From positions 124,001 to 188,000 of the forward strand of contig NZ_BAUX01000009.1 in NCBI RefSeq assembly GCF_002897035.1: a stretch of DNA of 64,000 bases, written 5' to 3'. How positions within the stretch are numbered: position 1 is the first letter of the stretch; every line of letters begins with the position of its first letter. Of this stretch, positions 56,302 to 64,000 are shown one piece after another. Made by a program: the position numbers and the translations under genes. Below the pieces are notes generated by a model. It was not told where the DNA came from. It searched no databases and worked only from the letters and a program-made list of their open reading frames with translations. The DNA comes from Methylopila sp. Yamaguchi (lineage in GTDB: Bacteria; Pseudomonadota; Alphaproteobacteria; Rhizobiales; Methylopilaceae).

Positions 56302-57003
56302 TCAGTCCCCGAAGCTCGCCTTGCCGCCGTGGGCGGCGGACCACGCCGCGGGCGCGTTGAGGAAGGCCTCGACGTCCGCGAGTTTGCCGGCGTCGAGCTT
56401 TCCGTCCTCCTTCGCCACCGCCAGCACGTCCCAGAACGTCGCGAGCTCGTGCAGCTTGACGCCGATGCGGTCCATGGTCTCGCGGCTCTGCGGGAAGATG
56501 CCGTAGTGGAACAGCACGAAGGCGTGCTCCACCACCTGCCCCGCCTCGCGCAGCGCCTCGCAGAAGGCGACCTTTGAGCCGCCGTCGGTGGTCAGGTCCT
56601 CGATCAGGATGGTGCGGTGGCCTTCCGTGACCGCGCCCTCGATCCGGGCGTTGCGGCCGAAGCCCTTCGGCTTCTTGCGCACATAGAGCATCGGCAGCAT
56701 CAGCCGCTCCGCGATCCAGGCCGCGAAGGGGATGCCCGCCGTCTCGCCGCCCGCCACCGCGTCGAGGCTCTCGTAGCCGACCTCGCGCAAGATCGTCGCC
56801 GCGGCGTCGTCCATCAGCTGGGCGCGCAGGCGCGGGTAGGAAATCAGCTTGCGGCAGTCGGTGTAGACCGGGCTCGCCCAGCCCGAGGTGAAGATGAACG
56901 GCTCTTCCGGGCGAATGTGGATCGCGCCCACCTCGAGCATCATGCGCGCCACGCGGCGGCCCACGGCGTCGCGGGAGGAGAGGGCGGGGGCGATCTCGGT
57001 CAT
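56302..57003 (-). CDS. pyrE: orotate phosphoribosyltransferase
   Basis: This 233-residue enzyme makes OMP from orotate and PRPP in pyrimidine synthesis. It has [59 protein letters not shown] and the PRPP motif [24 protein letters not shown] six bases before the ATG at 57003 sets the start (an ATG at 57027 is less likely). It stands alone, with no pyrC or pyrF near. Confidence 0.95.
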   Translation of the reverse strand: MTEIAPALSSRDAVGRRVARMMLEVGAIHIRPEEPFIFTSGWASPVYTDCRKLISYPRLRAQLMDDAAATILREVGYESLDAVAGGETAGIPFAAWIAERLMLPMLYVRKKPKGFGRNARIEGAVTEGHRTILIEDLTTDGGSKVAFCEALREAGQVVEHAFVLFHYGIFPQSRETMDRIGVKLHELATFWDVLAVAKEDGKLDAGKLADVEAFLNAPAAWSAAHGGKASFGD

Positions 57004-57115
57004 GGCTGTCTCCAACGGCGCGGCCATTCCGCGGGCCGCGGTCGGAGCGCAGCGTTAGCCCATGCGGCGTCGGACGTCACGGCCTCCGGCGCCGCATGGC
57101 GGGTTTTCTTAGCCC

Positions 57116-57445
57116 TCAGGCGGCTGCGGCCGGCGCCTTCTCCAGCAGGACGGCCTCGAAGCCCTCGAACTGCGGGTGACCGGCGTACATCGGCTTGTTC
57201 TGGCCGGCGTTGCGGTGGGCGGCGCGGAACGCCTCCGACTTCGTCCAGGCCTCAAAGGCGGCGCGGGAGCTCCAGATCGTATGCGAGGCGTAGAGGACGG
57301 TCTCTTCGTCCGCCGGGCCCTTCAGCAGGCTGAACTCGACGAAACCGGGGACCTCGGCCAGATGACGGTCGCGCTCGCGCCAGACGGTCTCGAAGGCCTC
57401 AGCCTCGGCGGCGAACACCTTGAAGCGGTTCATGGCGACGAACAT
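57116..57445 (-). CDS. IsdG/HmuQ-like ABM monooxygenase
   Basis: This 109-residue ferredoxin-like dimeric ABM-domain protein begins MFVAMNRFKVFAAEAEAFET. Asn6, Trp67 (AAFEAWTKS) and His77 (AFRAAHRNAG) fall at the spacing of the IsdG catalytic triad (Asn7, Trp67, His77). That suggests a heme-degrading oxygenase of the HmuQ/HmuD kind in Rhizobiales, which frees iron from heme. AAGGAG six bases before the ATG at 57445 sets the start. No heme-uptake genes are beside it, so a generic monooxygenase role remains possible. Confidence 0.78.
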   Translation of the reverse strand: MFVAMNRFKVFAAEAEAFETVWRERDRHLAEVPGFVEFSLLKGPADEETVLYASHTIWSSRAAFEAWTKSEAFRAAHRNAGQNKPMYAGHPQFEGFEAVLLEKAPAAAA

Positions 57446-57480
57446 CGGCGGCTCCTTGGAAGCGGACACGTCGGGCAGGT

Positions 57481-58233
57481 CTAGCGCGCCGTCTCGGGGT
57501 AGTCGACCTGCGTCAGCGTGAGCCCTTCCGCCGGCGCCACCGGGCCGCAGGCCGCGCGGTCGGCGCGCGCGAGCGCCTCCGCGAGATCGTCCGCGCTCCA
57601 GCGGCCGATCCCGACCTCCACCAGCGAGCCCGCCATGGAGCGCACCTGATTGTGCAGGAAGGAGCGCGCGTCGGTGCGGATCAGCACCGCCTGTCCCTCG
57701 CGCGCCACGTCGAGCCGGTCGAGCGTGCGCAAGGGGCTGGTCGCCTGGCAGTGCGCGGAGCGGAAGGTGGTGAAATCGTGCCGGCCGAGCAAGCGCTTGG
57801 CGGCCTGGTCCATCGCCCCCGCGTCGAGCGGCTTCGGCACGCGCCAGGCCCGGCCGGCGTCCAGCGCCAGCGGCGGCCGGCGGTCGACGACCCGGTAGAC
57901 GTAGTGCCGGCGGACGGCGGAGAACCGCGCGTCGAAGGCGTCGGACACCCGCTCCGCCTCAAGCACGGCGACGGGCAGCGGGCGGAGATGGGCGTTGACC
58001 GCGTCGCGCACCGTGTCGGTCCGCCAGTCGCGGGCGAGGTCCACATGGGCGACCTGGCCGCTGGCGTGCACGCCGGCGTCGGTGCGCCCGGCTCCCTTCA
58101 CCACCACGGCCTCGCTCGCGAAGGCCCGGAAGGCGTCCTCGAGCGCGCCCTGCACGGAGGCGCCGTTGGCCTGCCGCTGCCAACCGGCGAAAGGCGCGCC
58201 GTCGTACTCGATCAAAAGCCGGAAGCGCGGCAT
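57481..58233 (-). CDS. truA: tRNA pseudouridine(38-40) synthase
   Basis: This 250-residue TruA isomerises uridines 38-40 in the anticodon arm. Catalytic Asp52 lies in [20 protein letters not shown]. Other motifs are [28 protein letters not shown] and [17 protein letters not shown]. The start is one base after the fmt stop. It closes the def-fmt-truA operon, a stable alphaproteobacterial group for protein synthesis. Confidence 0.96.
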   Translation of the reverse strand: MPRFRLLIEYDGAPFAGWQRQANGASVQGALEDAFRAFASEAVVVKGAGRTDAGVHASGQVAHVDLARDWRTDTVRDAVNAHLRPLPVAVLEAERVSDAFDARFSAVRRHYVYRVVDRRPPLALDAGRAWRVPKPLDAGAMDQAAKRLLGRHDFTTFRSAHCQATSPLRTLDRLDVAREGQAVLIRTDARSFLHNQVRSMAGSLVEVGIGRWSADDLAEALARADRAACGPVAPAEGLTLTQVDYPETAR

Positions 58234-58234
58234 G

Positions 58235-59167
58235 TCAGAGCAGGCGCTCGCCCGGCGTGAGCCGCGCGCCGTTGAGGAAAGCGGAGGCGTCTACCGGACC
58301 CTTGCCGGCCCGCTGCAGCGTCAGCAGACGGACCGCGCCGTCGCCGCAGCCGACCGTCAGCCGGTCGTCCAGCAGTTCGCCAGGCGCGCCGGCGCCGTCA
58401 ACGCGGGTGGAGCGCAGCGCCTTGACCCGTTCGGGGCCGCGCGCGGCCGCGATCTCGAACCAGGCGCCGGGAAACGGCGACAGTCCTCGGATGTGATCGT
58501 GGACCACCTGCGCGGGCCTCGCCCAGTCGATCCGCGACTCGGCCTTTTCAATCTTGGCGGCGTAGGTCACGCCCTCCGCGGCCTGCGCACGGAACTGGAG
58601 CCCGCCCCGGCCCATCGCGGCGACCGCGCGGCCCATGAGGTCCGCCCCGAGGCGCGACAGCAGGTCGTGCAGCTCGCCCGCGGTCTCGTCAGCGCCGATC
58701 GCGAGCCGCTCCGCCATGCCGACCGGCCCGGTGTCGAGGCCCTCCTCCATCCGCATGGCCATCACGCCGGTCTCGGCGTCGCCGGCCATGATCGCGCGCT
58801 GGATCGGGGCGGCGCCGCGCCAGCGTGGCAGCAGCGAGGCATGGCAGTTGAGGCAGCCGAGTTCGGGAGCCTCGAGCGCGGCCCTCGGCAGGATCAGCCC
58901 GTAGGCTACGACGACGGCGAGGTCCGCGCCGTGCTCCGCAAAGCGCGCGATCGTCTCTTCGTCGCGGAAGCTGCGGGGAGTCTCGACGGGTAGCCCAAAA
59001 CTGTCCGCCAGGCGGTGCACGGGACTCTTGGTCAGCTCCATGCCCCGGCCCGCCGGCTTCGGCGCGCGGGTGTAGACCGCGGCGACCTCATGGCCCTGAC
59101 CGACGAGCTCGGAAAGCACGGGCGCCGCGAAGTCCGGAGTGCCCATGAAGACGAGGCGAAGCGTCAT
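58235..59167 (-). CDS. fmt: methionyl-tRNA formyltransferase
   Basis: This 310-residue enzyme formylates initiator Met-tRNA with 10-formyl-THF. The catalytic stretch is [20 protein letters not shown] with Asn, His and then Asp in [18 protein letters not shown]. It opens [20 protein letters not shown]. The C-terminal OB-like domain (from about 205) binds tRNA. It follows def by 23 bases. Confidence 0.97.
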   Translation of the reverse strand: MTLRLVFMGTPDFAAPVLSELVGQGHEVAAVYTRAPKPAGRGMELTKSPVHRLADSFGLPVETPRSFRDEETIARFAEHGADLAVVVAYGLILPRAALEAPELGCLNCHASLLPRWRGAAPIQRAIMAGDAETGVMAMRMEEGLDTGPVGMAERLAIGADETAGELHDLLSRLGADLMGRAVAAMGRGGLQFRAQAAEGVTYAAKIEKAESRIDWARPAQVVHDHIRGLSPFPGAWFEIAAARGPERVKALRSTRVDGAGAPGELLDDRLTVGCGDGAVRLLTLQRAGKGPVDASAFLNGARLTPGERLL

Positions 59168-59190
59168 GGATGGGGCGCGGACGAGGCCGC

Positions 59191-59763
59191 TCAGGCCTCG
59201 ACCGTCTCCGGCGCGGCGCGATCGCGCTTGTCGCGGCGGGGGAACGACGGCAGTTCGCCCACAGCGCGCGCCTTCTCGAACTTCTTCACCACCCGATCCC
59301 GCTTCAGCCGCGAGATGTGGTCGATGAACAGCACGCCGTTGAGATGGTCGATCTCGTGCTGGATGCAGACCGCGAGCAGGCCGTCGGCCTCGATCTCCTT
59401 CTGGGCGCCGGTCTCGTCGAGGTAGCGCACGGTCACCCGCGCGGGCCGCTCGACCTCCTCGTAGTAGTCGGGGATCGAAAGGCAGCCCTCGTCATAGACT
59501 TGCCGCTCGTCCGAGGCCTTGACGATCTCGGGGTTGATCAGCGTCAACGGCTGCGGGGCCTCGTCCTTGCCGGCGAGGTCGATCGTCACCACGCGCTTCG
59601 CGACGCCGATCTGGATGGCGGCGAGCCCGATGCCGGCGGCGTCGTACATCGTCTCGTACATGGTCGCGACCAGGGCCTTGACCTCGTCGTCGACGCGTTC
59701 GACCGGCGCGCTGACGAGGCGGAGCTTGGAATCGGGCAGATAGACGAGAGGCGAGGCGGCCAT
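59191..59763 (-). CDS. def: peptide deformylase
   Basis: This 190-residue metalloprotease removes the N-formyl group of new proteins. The three motifs are [11 protein letters not shown] (45-55), EGCLSIPDY with metal ligand Cys94, and QHEIDHLNG with His136, Glu137 and His140. The C-terminal about 15 residues are basic and variable. The ATG at 59763 begins the def-fmt-truA operon, and is divergent from rmuC. Confidence 0.96.
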   Translation of the reverse strand: MAASPLVYLPDSKLRLVSAPVERVDDEVKALVATMYETMYDAAGIGLAAIQIGVAKRVVTIDLAGKDEAPQPLTLINPEIVKASDERQVYDEGCLSIPDYYEEVERPARVTVRYLDETGAQKEIEADGLLAVCIQHEIDHLNGVLFIDHISRLKRDRVVKKFEKARAVGELPSFPRRDKRDRAAPETVEA

Positions 59764-59895
59764 GGCGCAGTTTCAACAGCTCTTAAGGACCCAGAGGATG
59801 CTCCGGCGATAAGCCCTTGCCGCGGGGGCGTCAACATGTTCTTTATTTGTTCGCTTTACTGTGTCGTATCTTGCGCGTTCGAGGCGACGGTCCCG

Positions 59896-61071
59896 ATGTC
59901 CGAAACTCTCCTTGTGGTCGGCGGTCACGCCCTCAGCCTTGGCGAAACGCTGGCGGGGCTCGGCGCGGCTCTGCTGGGCGCGCTGCTCATCGTCATCGTC
60001 GCGCTGTTCCGTTCAGCCTCCGTCCAGCGCGAAGCGAGCGCCGAGGCCGCTTGGCGGGCCCGGGAGGCGGAAGCCCGCCTTGCCGGGTTGGAGCGGCAGC
60101 AGTCCGAAGCGAGCGGCCGGCTGCAAGCCTTTGCGTCCGCGCTCGGCGCACGACAGGCGGATCTGGCGCGCGGCGTGGCGGAGCGGCTCGACGCGGTCGG
60201 GGCCCGCGTCGGCGACGGGCTGGCCGCGAGCGGGCAGGCCACCGCCGAGCAGCTGTCGCGGCTCGAGGCCCGGCTCGCGGTGATCGACGCCGCAGGCGCC
60301 CAGATCGGGGCGCTCGCGGGGCAGGTGACGGACCTGAAGGCCATCCTGTCGAACAAGCCCGCGCGCGGCGCCTTCGGCCAAGGCCGCATGGAGGCGATCC
60401 TGAAGGACGCGCTGCCGCCCACGGCCTACGCGTTCCAGGCGCGGCTCTCCACCGGCGTGCGCCCCGACGCGCTGATCCGCCTGCCCGGGGACCCGCGCGG
60501 CCTCGCGGTGGACGCCAAGTTCCCGCTGGAGGGCTTCGAGCGGCTGCGCGCGGCGGCGACCCCCGAGGCCGTGAAGGCGGCCGAGGCCCGGGTGCGCGCC
60601 GACGTCGGGCGGCACATTTCGGACGTCGGCGACAAGTACCTGCTCGCCGGCGAGACCCAGGACGTGGCGCTGCTGTTCGTGCCTTCCGAGCAGATCCACG
60701 CCGAACTCGCCGAGCGGTTCGAGGACGTGACCGCGCGCGCCTACCGGGCGCGGGTGCTGATCGTCTCGCCCTCTTTGCTGATGCTCGCGGTGCAGGTGGT
60801 GCAGGGCCTCACCCGCGACGCCGCGATGCGCGAGCAGGCGCATGTGCTGCAGGCCGAGGTCGGCCGGCTGATGGAGGACGTGCGCCGCATCGGCGAGCGG
60901 GTCGAGAAGCTGAAGAGCCATTTCGGCCAGGCGACCGCCGATCTCGACCAGATCACGATCTCGGCCGAGAAGATCGGCCGCCGCGGCGCCCGCATCGAGC
61001 AGATGGAGCTTGGACCCATGGCGGAGCCCGAAGCCCTCCCGAACCCGCTGCGCCGGGACGCGGCGGAGTAG
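59896..61071 (+). CDS. rmuC: DNA recombination protein RmuC
   Basis: This protein of about 391 residues has one N-terminal membrane segment (LAGLGAALLGALLIVIVALF), a coiled-coil region (about 45-140, VQREASAEAAWRAREAEARL) and the RmuC nuclease-like domain: KPARGAFGQGRMEAILKDAL, RLPGDPRGLAVDAKFPLEGF, and FVPSEQIHAELAERFEDV. RmuC limits rearrangements at inverted repeats in E. coli. Start is ATG 59896, or 59836, which would add 20 residues. It is divergent from def. Confidence 0.92.
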   Translation: MSETLLVVGGHALSLGETLAGLGAALLGALLIVIVALFRSASVQREASAEAAWRAREAEARLAGLERQQSEASGRLQAFASALGARQADLARGVAERLDAVGARVGDGLAASGQATAEQLSRLEARLAVIDAAGAQIGALAGQVTDLKAILSNKPARGAFGQGRMEAILKDALPPTAYAFQARLSTGVRPDALIRLPGDPRGLAVDAKFPLEGFERLRAAATPEAVKAAEARVRADVGRHISDVGDKYLLAGETQDVALLFVPSEQIHAELAERFEDVTARAYRARVLIVSPSLLMLAVQVVQGLTRDAAMREQAHVLQAEVGRLMEDVRRIGERVEKLKSHFGQATADLDQITISAEKIGRRGARIEQMELGPMAEPEALPNPLRRDAAE

Positions 61072-61380
61072 GGACATCAGGTTAATCCAGCGACGACCGT
61101 CGGGCGGCTTGAGGATGGCTTGAGGCTTCAGGACGGCTTGAGGATAGAGCGCGGGCGTCCCTCTCTCGATAGAGGGCAGGGTGGACGGGCGAAGCCCGGC
61201 CGGGTTGGGTGGGCCCCGGATGAGTCTCAGCCCTTGATGTGGCGCTTGACGCCCAGGTCCCCACCCGACCTCGGCTCCGCCGAGGCCACCCTTCCCACGC
61301 CTTCGGCGCGAGGAGGGATCCCCGCGCTTCCCTGTGGATCGAAGATCGCCCTGAAGCCGGAAGCGCGACCCGCCTCGCCC
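61072..61380. other. rmuC-kinase intergenic region with repeats
   Basis: This 309-base gap contains three near-identical 11-mers, GGCTTGAGGAT (61106-61116, 61135-61145) and GGCTTGAGGCT (61117-61127). Further on are small hairpins such as CCTCGGC/GCCGAGG (61269-61285) and CCCTCT/AGAGGG near 61160, and GC-rich segments like those in dispersed rhizobial repeats. No gene is seen. Confidence 0.55.
61106..61145. repeat. GGCTTGAGG direct repeats
   Basis: Three copies of GGCTTGAGG(A/C)T, two head-to-tail and a third after a 7-base gap, lie 35 bases after rmuC. Their origin as slipped-strand duplication is the simplest reading. Confidence 0.6.
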
Positions 61381-62481
61381 TCAGCGCGCCGCCTGCTCCG
61401 CCCGGGCTCCGATGGCGCTCCAGAGATCCCCGACCGAGATCGGCTTGGTGACGACCTCGTCCACCCCCGCCGCCCGAAACGCCGCGATCTCCTCCGCGAA
61501 GGCGCGGGCGGTGACGCCGACGATGCGAACCTCGCCGAGCGGCGAAGGCAGGGCGCGGATCGCGCGCGTGGCGTCGAGCCCGTCCATCTTCGGCATGGTC
61601 GCGTCCATCAGCACGAGATCGTAGCGGCCGGTCGCCACCGCCGCGACCGCGGCCTCCCCATCCGGCGCGATGTCGAAGACGAGGCCGAAATGCTCGAGCA
61701 GAGTGCCCAGCACGCGCTGGTTCACCGCGTTGTCCTCAGCCACAAGCACGCGCTGGAGCCCGCCGGTCGGCCTCGGCGCCGGAGCCGGGCGATCGAGGCG
61801 AGCGGTGGCGCTTACCTCGGCGCCGCCCTCGGCCCGGTTCGCCGCTGCAGCCCCGCCGCCCATGTCGCGCGCCAGCGTCGCCACCAGAGACAGACCGAGG
61901 CCCGCGCCGCCCGGCGCCCCTTCGCCCTGGACGAAGGGTTCGAACAGCCGATCCGGGCGCTGGCCTAGGCCGGGGCCCGTGTCGCGCACGACGATGCGGA
62001 GAGTCACTGAGGCCTCGTCGCCCGCCGCCCATTCCAGCGCGAGCTCGATGCGTCCGCTTTCCGTCACACGCAGCGCGTTGTCGGCGAGGTTTTCGACGAT
62101 CTGCCTCAGCGCGCCTTCGTCGGCGAGGGCGCTCTCGGGCAGGCGCGGGTCGAGCGTCGCCGCGAAGGCGAGGCCCTTCAGGGCCGCGCGGGCGCCGAGC
62201 GCCGGCGCGACGCGGGCGAGAAACACCGCGAAGTCGAGCTCCCGCCGAGGCTGCGGCGCGCTCGCGCCCAACAGCGTGCTGGCCACCCCGAACAGATGCT
62301 CCGCCGCCGTCTTCAAAGCCGCGGCGTGGCCGCGAGCCGCCTCCGACAGATCCTCGGCCAGCAGCAGGTCCGCGAGGGCCAGGATGCCGCCGAGCGGCGT
62401 GCGGATCTCGTGGGCGGCCACGGCGATGCGGCGGTCGGCGCTGGGCGCCTGGTCGTCGACGTGGCTCGCGGTCGCGATCAT
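61381..62481 (-). CDS. soluble hybrid histidine kinase with receiver domain
   Basis: This 366-residue protein has a HisKA dimerisation helix right at its N-terminus with His24 in VAAHEIRTPLGGILALADLL. An HATPase domain follows (NLADNALRVTESG, RDTGPGLGQRP, GGAGLGLSLVATLA), then a receiver (VLVAEDNAVNQRVLGTLL, Asp293 in LVLMDATMPKMDG, VTKPI). No input domain or membrane segment is present, so it may depend on another sensor. It is divergent from the AEC transporter gene. Confidence 0.9.
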   Translation of the reverse strand: MIATASHVDDQAPSADRRIAVAAHEIRTPLGGILALADLLLAEDLSEAARGHAAALKTAAEHLFGVASTLLGASAPQPRRELDFAVFLARVAPALGARAALKGLAFAATLDPRLPESALADEGALRQIVENLADNALRVTESGRIELALEWAAGDEASVTLRIVVRDTGPGLGQRPDRLFEPFVQGEGAPGGAGLGLSLVATLARDMGGGAAAANRAEGGAEVSATARLDRPAPAPRPTGGLQRVLVAEDNAVNQRVLGTLLEHFGLVFDIAPDGEAAVAAVATGRYDLVLMDATMPKMDGLDATRAIRALPSPLGEVRIVGVTARAFAEEIAAFRAAGVDEVVTKPISVGDLWSAIGARAEQAAR

Positions 62482-62631
62482 GCGGCGGGCGGCTCCGGTG
62501 TGCGTCTGTCCGAGGGCGGGTCTTCGCTGGACCGTGGCGCCCTCGAGCTTAAAGATGGGCTAAACCGATTGCGGAAACCTGCGCTTCCGGCGCGCTATCC
62601 CCACCTTCCGCGTCCCCCATCCTGAGCCGCC

Positions 62632-63567
62632 ATGTCCAACCTCATCGCCATCGTCCTGCCGACCTTCGGCTTGATCGGACTCGGCTTTTTCGCGGGCAAG
62701 CTGAAGCTTCTCGGGGACCGCGCGGGCGACGGTCTGTCGGACTACGTTTTTCTGATCGCAGTGCCGGCGTTGATTTTCCGGACGCTTGCGACCGGCGCGG
62801 ACGCCGACGCCAACCCTTGGGGCTATTGGGTGGCCTATTTCGGCGGCGTCGCCGTCGTCTGGACCGTGGGCATGTGGCTGGCGATCCGGGTGTTCAAGCG
62901 CGACCGCCGCGAGGCCGCGATCCACGGCTTCGCCTGCGGCCAGTCGAACACGGTGCTCGTCGGCGTGCCGCTGATCCTGCAGGCCTATGGCGACGCGGGG
63001 GCCGTGCCGCTGTTCCTGCTGCTGGCGATCCACCTTCCGATCATGATGTCGGTCGCGGCCCTGCTGATCGAATCCTCCGGCGCGGCGGGCCGCCCGCTCG
63101 AGGTCGCGTGGCGGCTGGCGAAGACCATCGTCACGCATCCGATCATCCTCGCGCTGGCCGTCGGCGTCGCCGCGAAGAACGCTGGCGTGGTACCGACCGG
63201 GGCTGCGCAATCGATCGTCGACCAGCTCGCGGCGACCGCGAGCCCCTGCGCGCTCGTCTCCATGGGCCTCGCGCTGAAGCGCTACGGGATCCTGAGCGAC
63301 CGCGTCCCGGTGCTGACCATCACCGCGCTCAAGCTGATCGTGCATCCCCTCCTGGTGTGGGTCCTCGCGTTCTACGTGCTGCCGGTGCCGCCCGTGTGGG
63401 GCGGCGTGGCCGTGCTGTTCGCCGCCATGCCGAGCGGCATCAACGCCTACCTCGTCGCGGCCCGCTACAAGACCGGCGAAACGACGTCGTCCGCCGCCAT
63501 CGCGGTCTCGACCGCGCTGTCGGTCGTCACGGTCTCGGGCTGGCTCTGGGTGCTCGGGATCGTCTGA
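62632..63567 (+). CDS. AEC family transporter
   Basis: This 311-residue integral membrane protein has about ten segments and the auxin-efflux-carrier repeat: IVLPTFGLIGLGFFAGKLKL at the N-terminus and TALKLIVHPLLVWVLAFYVL in the second half, with AAMPSGINAYLVAARYKTGE. Bacterial AEC proteins are mostly putative malate or other organic-anion carriers. The substrate cannot be told from sequence. It converges on the TPM gene with a 4-base gap. Confidence 0.9.
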   Translation: MSNLIAIVLPTFGLIGLGFFAGKLKLLGDRAGDGLSDYVFLIAVPALIFRTLATGADADANPWGYWVAYFGGVAVVWTVGMWLAIRVFKRDRREAAIHGFACGQSNTVLVGVPLILQAYGDAGAVPLFLLLAIHLPIMMSVAALLIESSGAAGRPLEVAWRLAKTIVTHPIILALAVGVAAKNAGVVPTGAAQSIVDQLAATASPCALVSMGLALKRYGILSDRVPVLTITALKLIVHPLLVWVLAFYVLPVPPVWGGVAVLFAAMPSGINAYLVAARYKTGETTSSAAIAVSTALSVVTVSGWLWVLGIV

Positions 63568-63571
63568 GGCG

Positions 63572-64000
63572 TCAGCGCACGATCGGAGCGTTGGGGAGCT
63601 CGTTCCCGAGGCCGGGCTCCGGCGGCAAGGCTTGCGCCAGGGCAGCGCCGCAGGTCTCCACCGCCTGCACGAGCCCGTCAACCAGGCGGCCCGCCCGGGC
63701 GGCGGAGACGACCATCTCCACCTCCTCCGCCCAGGTCTCCGGCGCGATCGCCGCGTGGACGCCCTCGTCCGCCACGATCTCGACGCGACGGTCCGCGACC
63801 GCGACGTGGATCATTACGCCCGTCCGCTCCTTGGTCCGCGCGAGACCGAGGTCCTCAAATGCGCGCAGGGCCGCCTGATGGGCGGCGTGCGACGGCAGCC
63901 GGCCCACGCCGAGCGCCCGCCGCACCCGCGATGAGGCGGCGAGCGCCGCCAACCCCGCGAACAGGGCGGCCTGCGCGATCACCACCCCTTCGAGCCGAAG
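63572..64000 (-). CDS. TPM-domain protein (N-terminus off window)
   Basis: Visible are about 143 residues, the C-terminal part of a TPM-domain protein: a hydrophobic stretch (VVIAQAALFAGLAALAA), then AALRAFEDLGLARTKERTGV with MIHVAVADRRVEIVADEGVH, and a variable end GLGNELPNAPIVR. Family members have an N-terminal half of about 70-100 residues, which would lie past 64000, so GTG at 63985 is unlikely to be the true start. The family function is unclear; TPM folds occur in photosystem repair and membrane proteins. Confidence 0.8.
   Translation of the reverse strand, partial: LRLEGVVIAQAALFAGLAALAASSRVRRALGVGRLPSHAAHQAALRAFEDLGLARTKERTGVMIHVAVADRRVEIVADEGVHAAIAPETWAEEVEMVVSAARAGRLVDGLVQAVETCGAALAQALPPEPGLGNELPNAPIVR

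Overview
The window is GC-rich, gene-dense alphaproteobacterial chromosome, most likely Hyphomicrobiales (Rhizobiales). Several things point there: the ftsE-ftsX-ydcF-plsC cluster, the hisB-DUF2628-hisH-hisA-hisF-hisE-coaA order, hpt next to a CpdR-like receiver, a RegA/ActR regulator, HWE-type histidine kinase, a CtrA-type box, and parAB next to rsmG, mnmG and mnmE. Crotonyl-CoA carboxylase/reductase and ethylmalonyl-CoA mutase lie close together, so the ethylmalonyl-CoA pathway is present, as in serine-cycle methylotrophs and many other alphaproteobacteria. The genus cannot be fixed from the sequence. Two parS sites beside parAB suggest that the part around 36-41 kb is close to the replication origin.

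Layout. 0-5 kb: envelope and division genes (DUF2125 protein, ChaC-like enzyme, PlsC, YdcF, FtsX, FtsE). 5-10 kb: zinc-ribbon membrane protein, hpt, CpdR-like receiver, KDPGal aldolase and kinase, glutaryl-CoA dehydrogenase. 10-14 kb: a two-gene polysaccharide locus (pyruvyl-transferase-like protein and an 842-residue glycosyltransferase/DUF4214-like fusion), then tRNA-Leu(CAA). 14-17 kb: YqaA-type membrane protein, DsbB, an L,D-transpeptidase, HNH nuclease. 17-24 kb: a leftward histidine/CoA run (hisB to coaA, alkA, esterase) interrupted by a PAS-HWE kinase. 24-28 kb: dps, hslV, a membrane protein, hslU. 28-33 kb: ActR-type regulator, infC with an apparent AUU start, a GT4 glycosyltransferase, YaiI, MBL hydrolase, YiiX-like hydrolase. 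33-41 kb: a second L,D-transpeptidase, holA, and leftward mnmE-mnmG-rsmG-parA-parB with two parS sites. 41-48 kb: DUF255 protein, panD, ccr, GlsB-like protein, ecm. 48-53 kb: thioesterase, Smr, MltA, Tim44-like, FxsA, SecB. 53-57 kb: leuS, lptE, pyrE, an IsdG/HmuQ-like monooxygenase. 57-64 kb: truA, fmt, def, rmuC, a soluble hybrid kinase, an AEC transporter and a truncated TPM protein. Genes at both window edges are incomplete.

Most of the window is core housekeeping. I see no prophage, insertion sequence, CRISPR array or rRNA. The most distinctive signals are the 10-14 kb glycan locus, four alternating copies of a 9-mer carrying GANTC sites upstream of the 33 kb L,D-transpeptidase, a TTAA-N7-TTAA box between ftsE and the zinc-ribbon gene, the AUU start of infC, two genes (alkA, mnmE) with no ordinary start codon where one is expected, nested intergenic palindromes, and the separation of leuS-lptE from holA.
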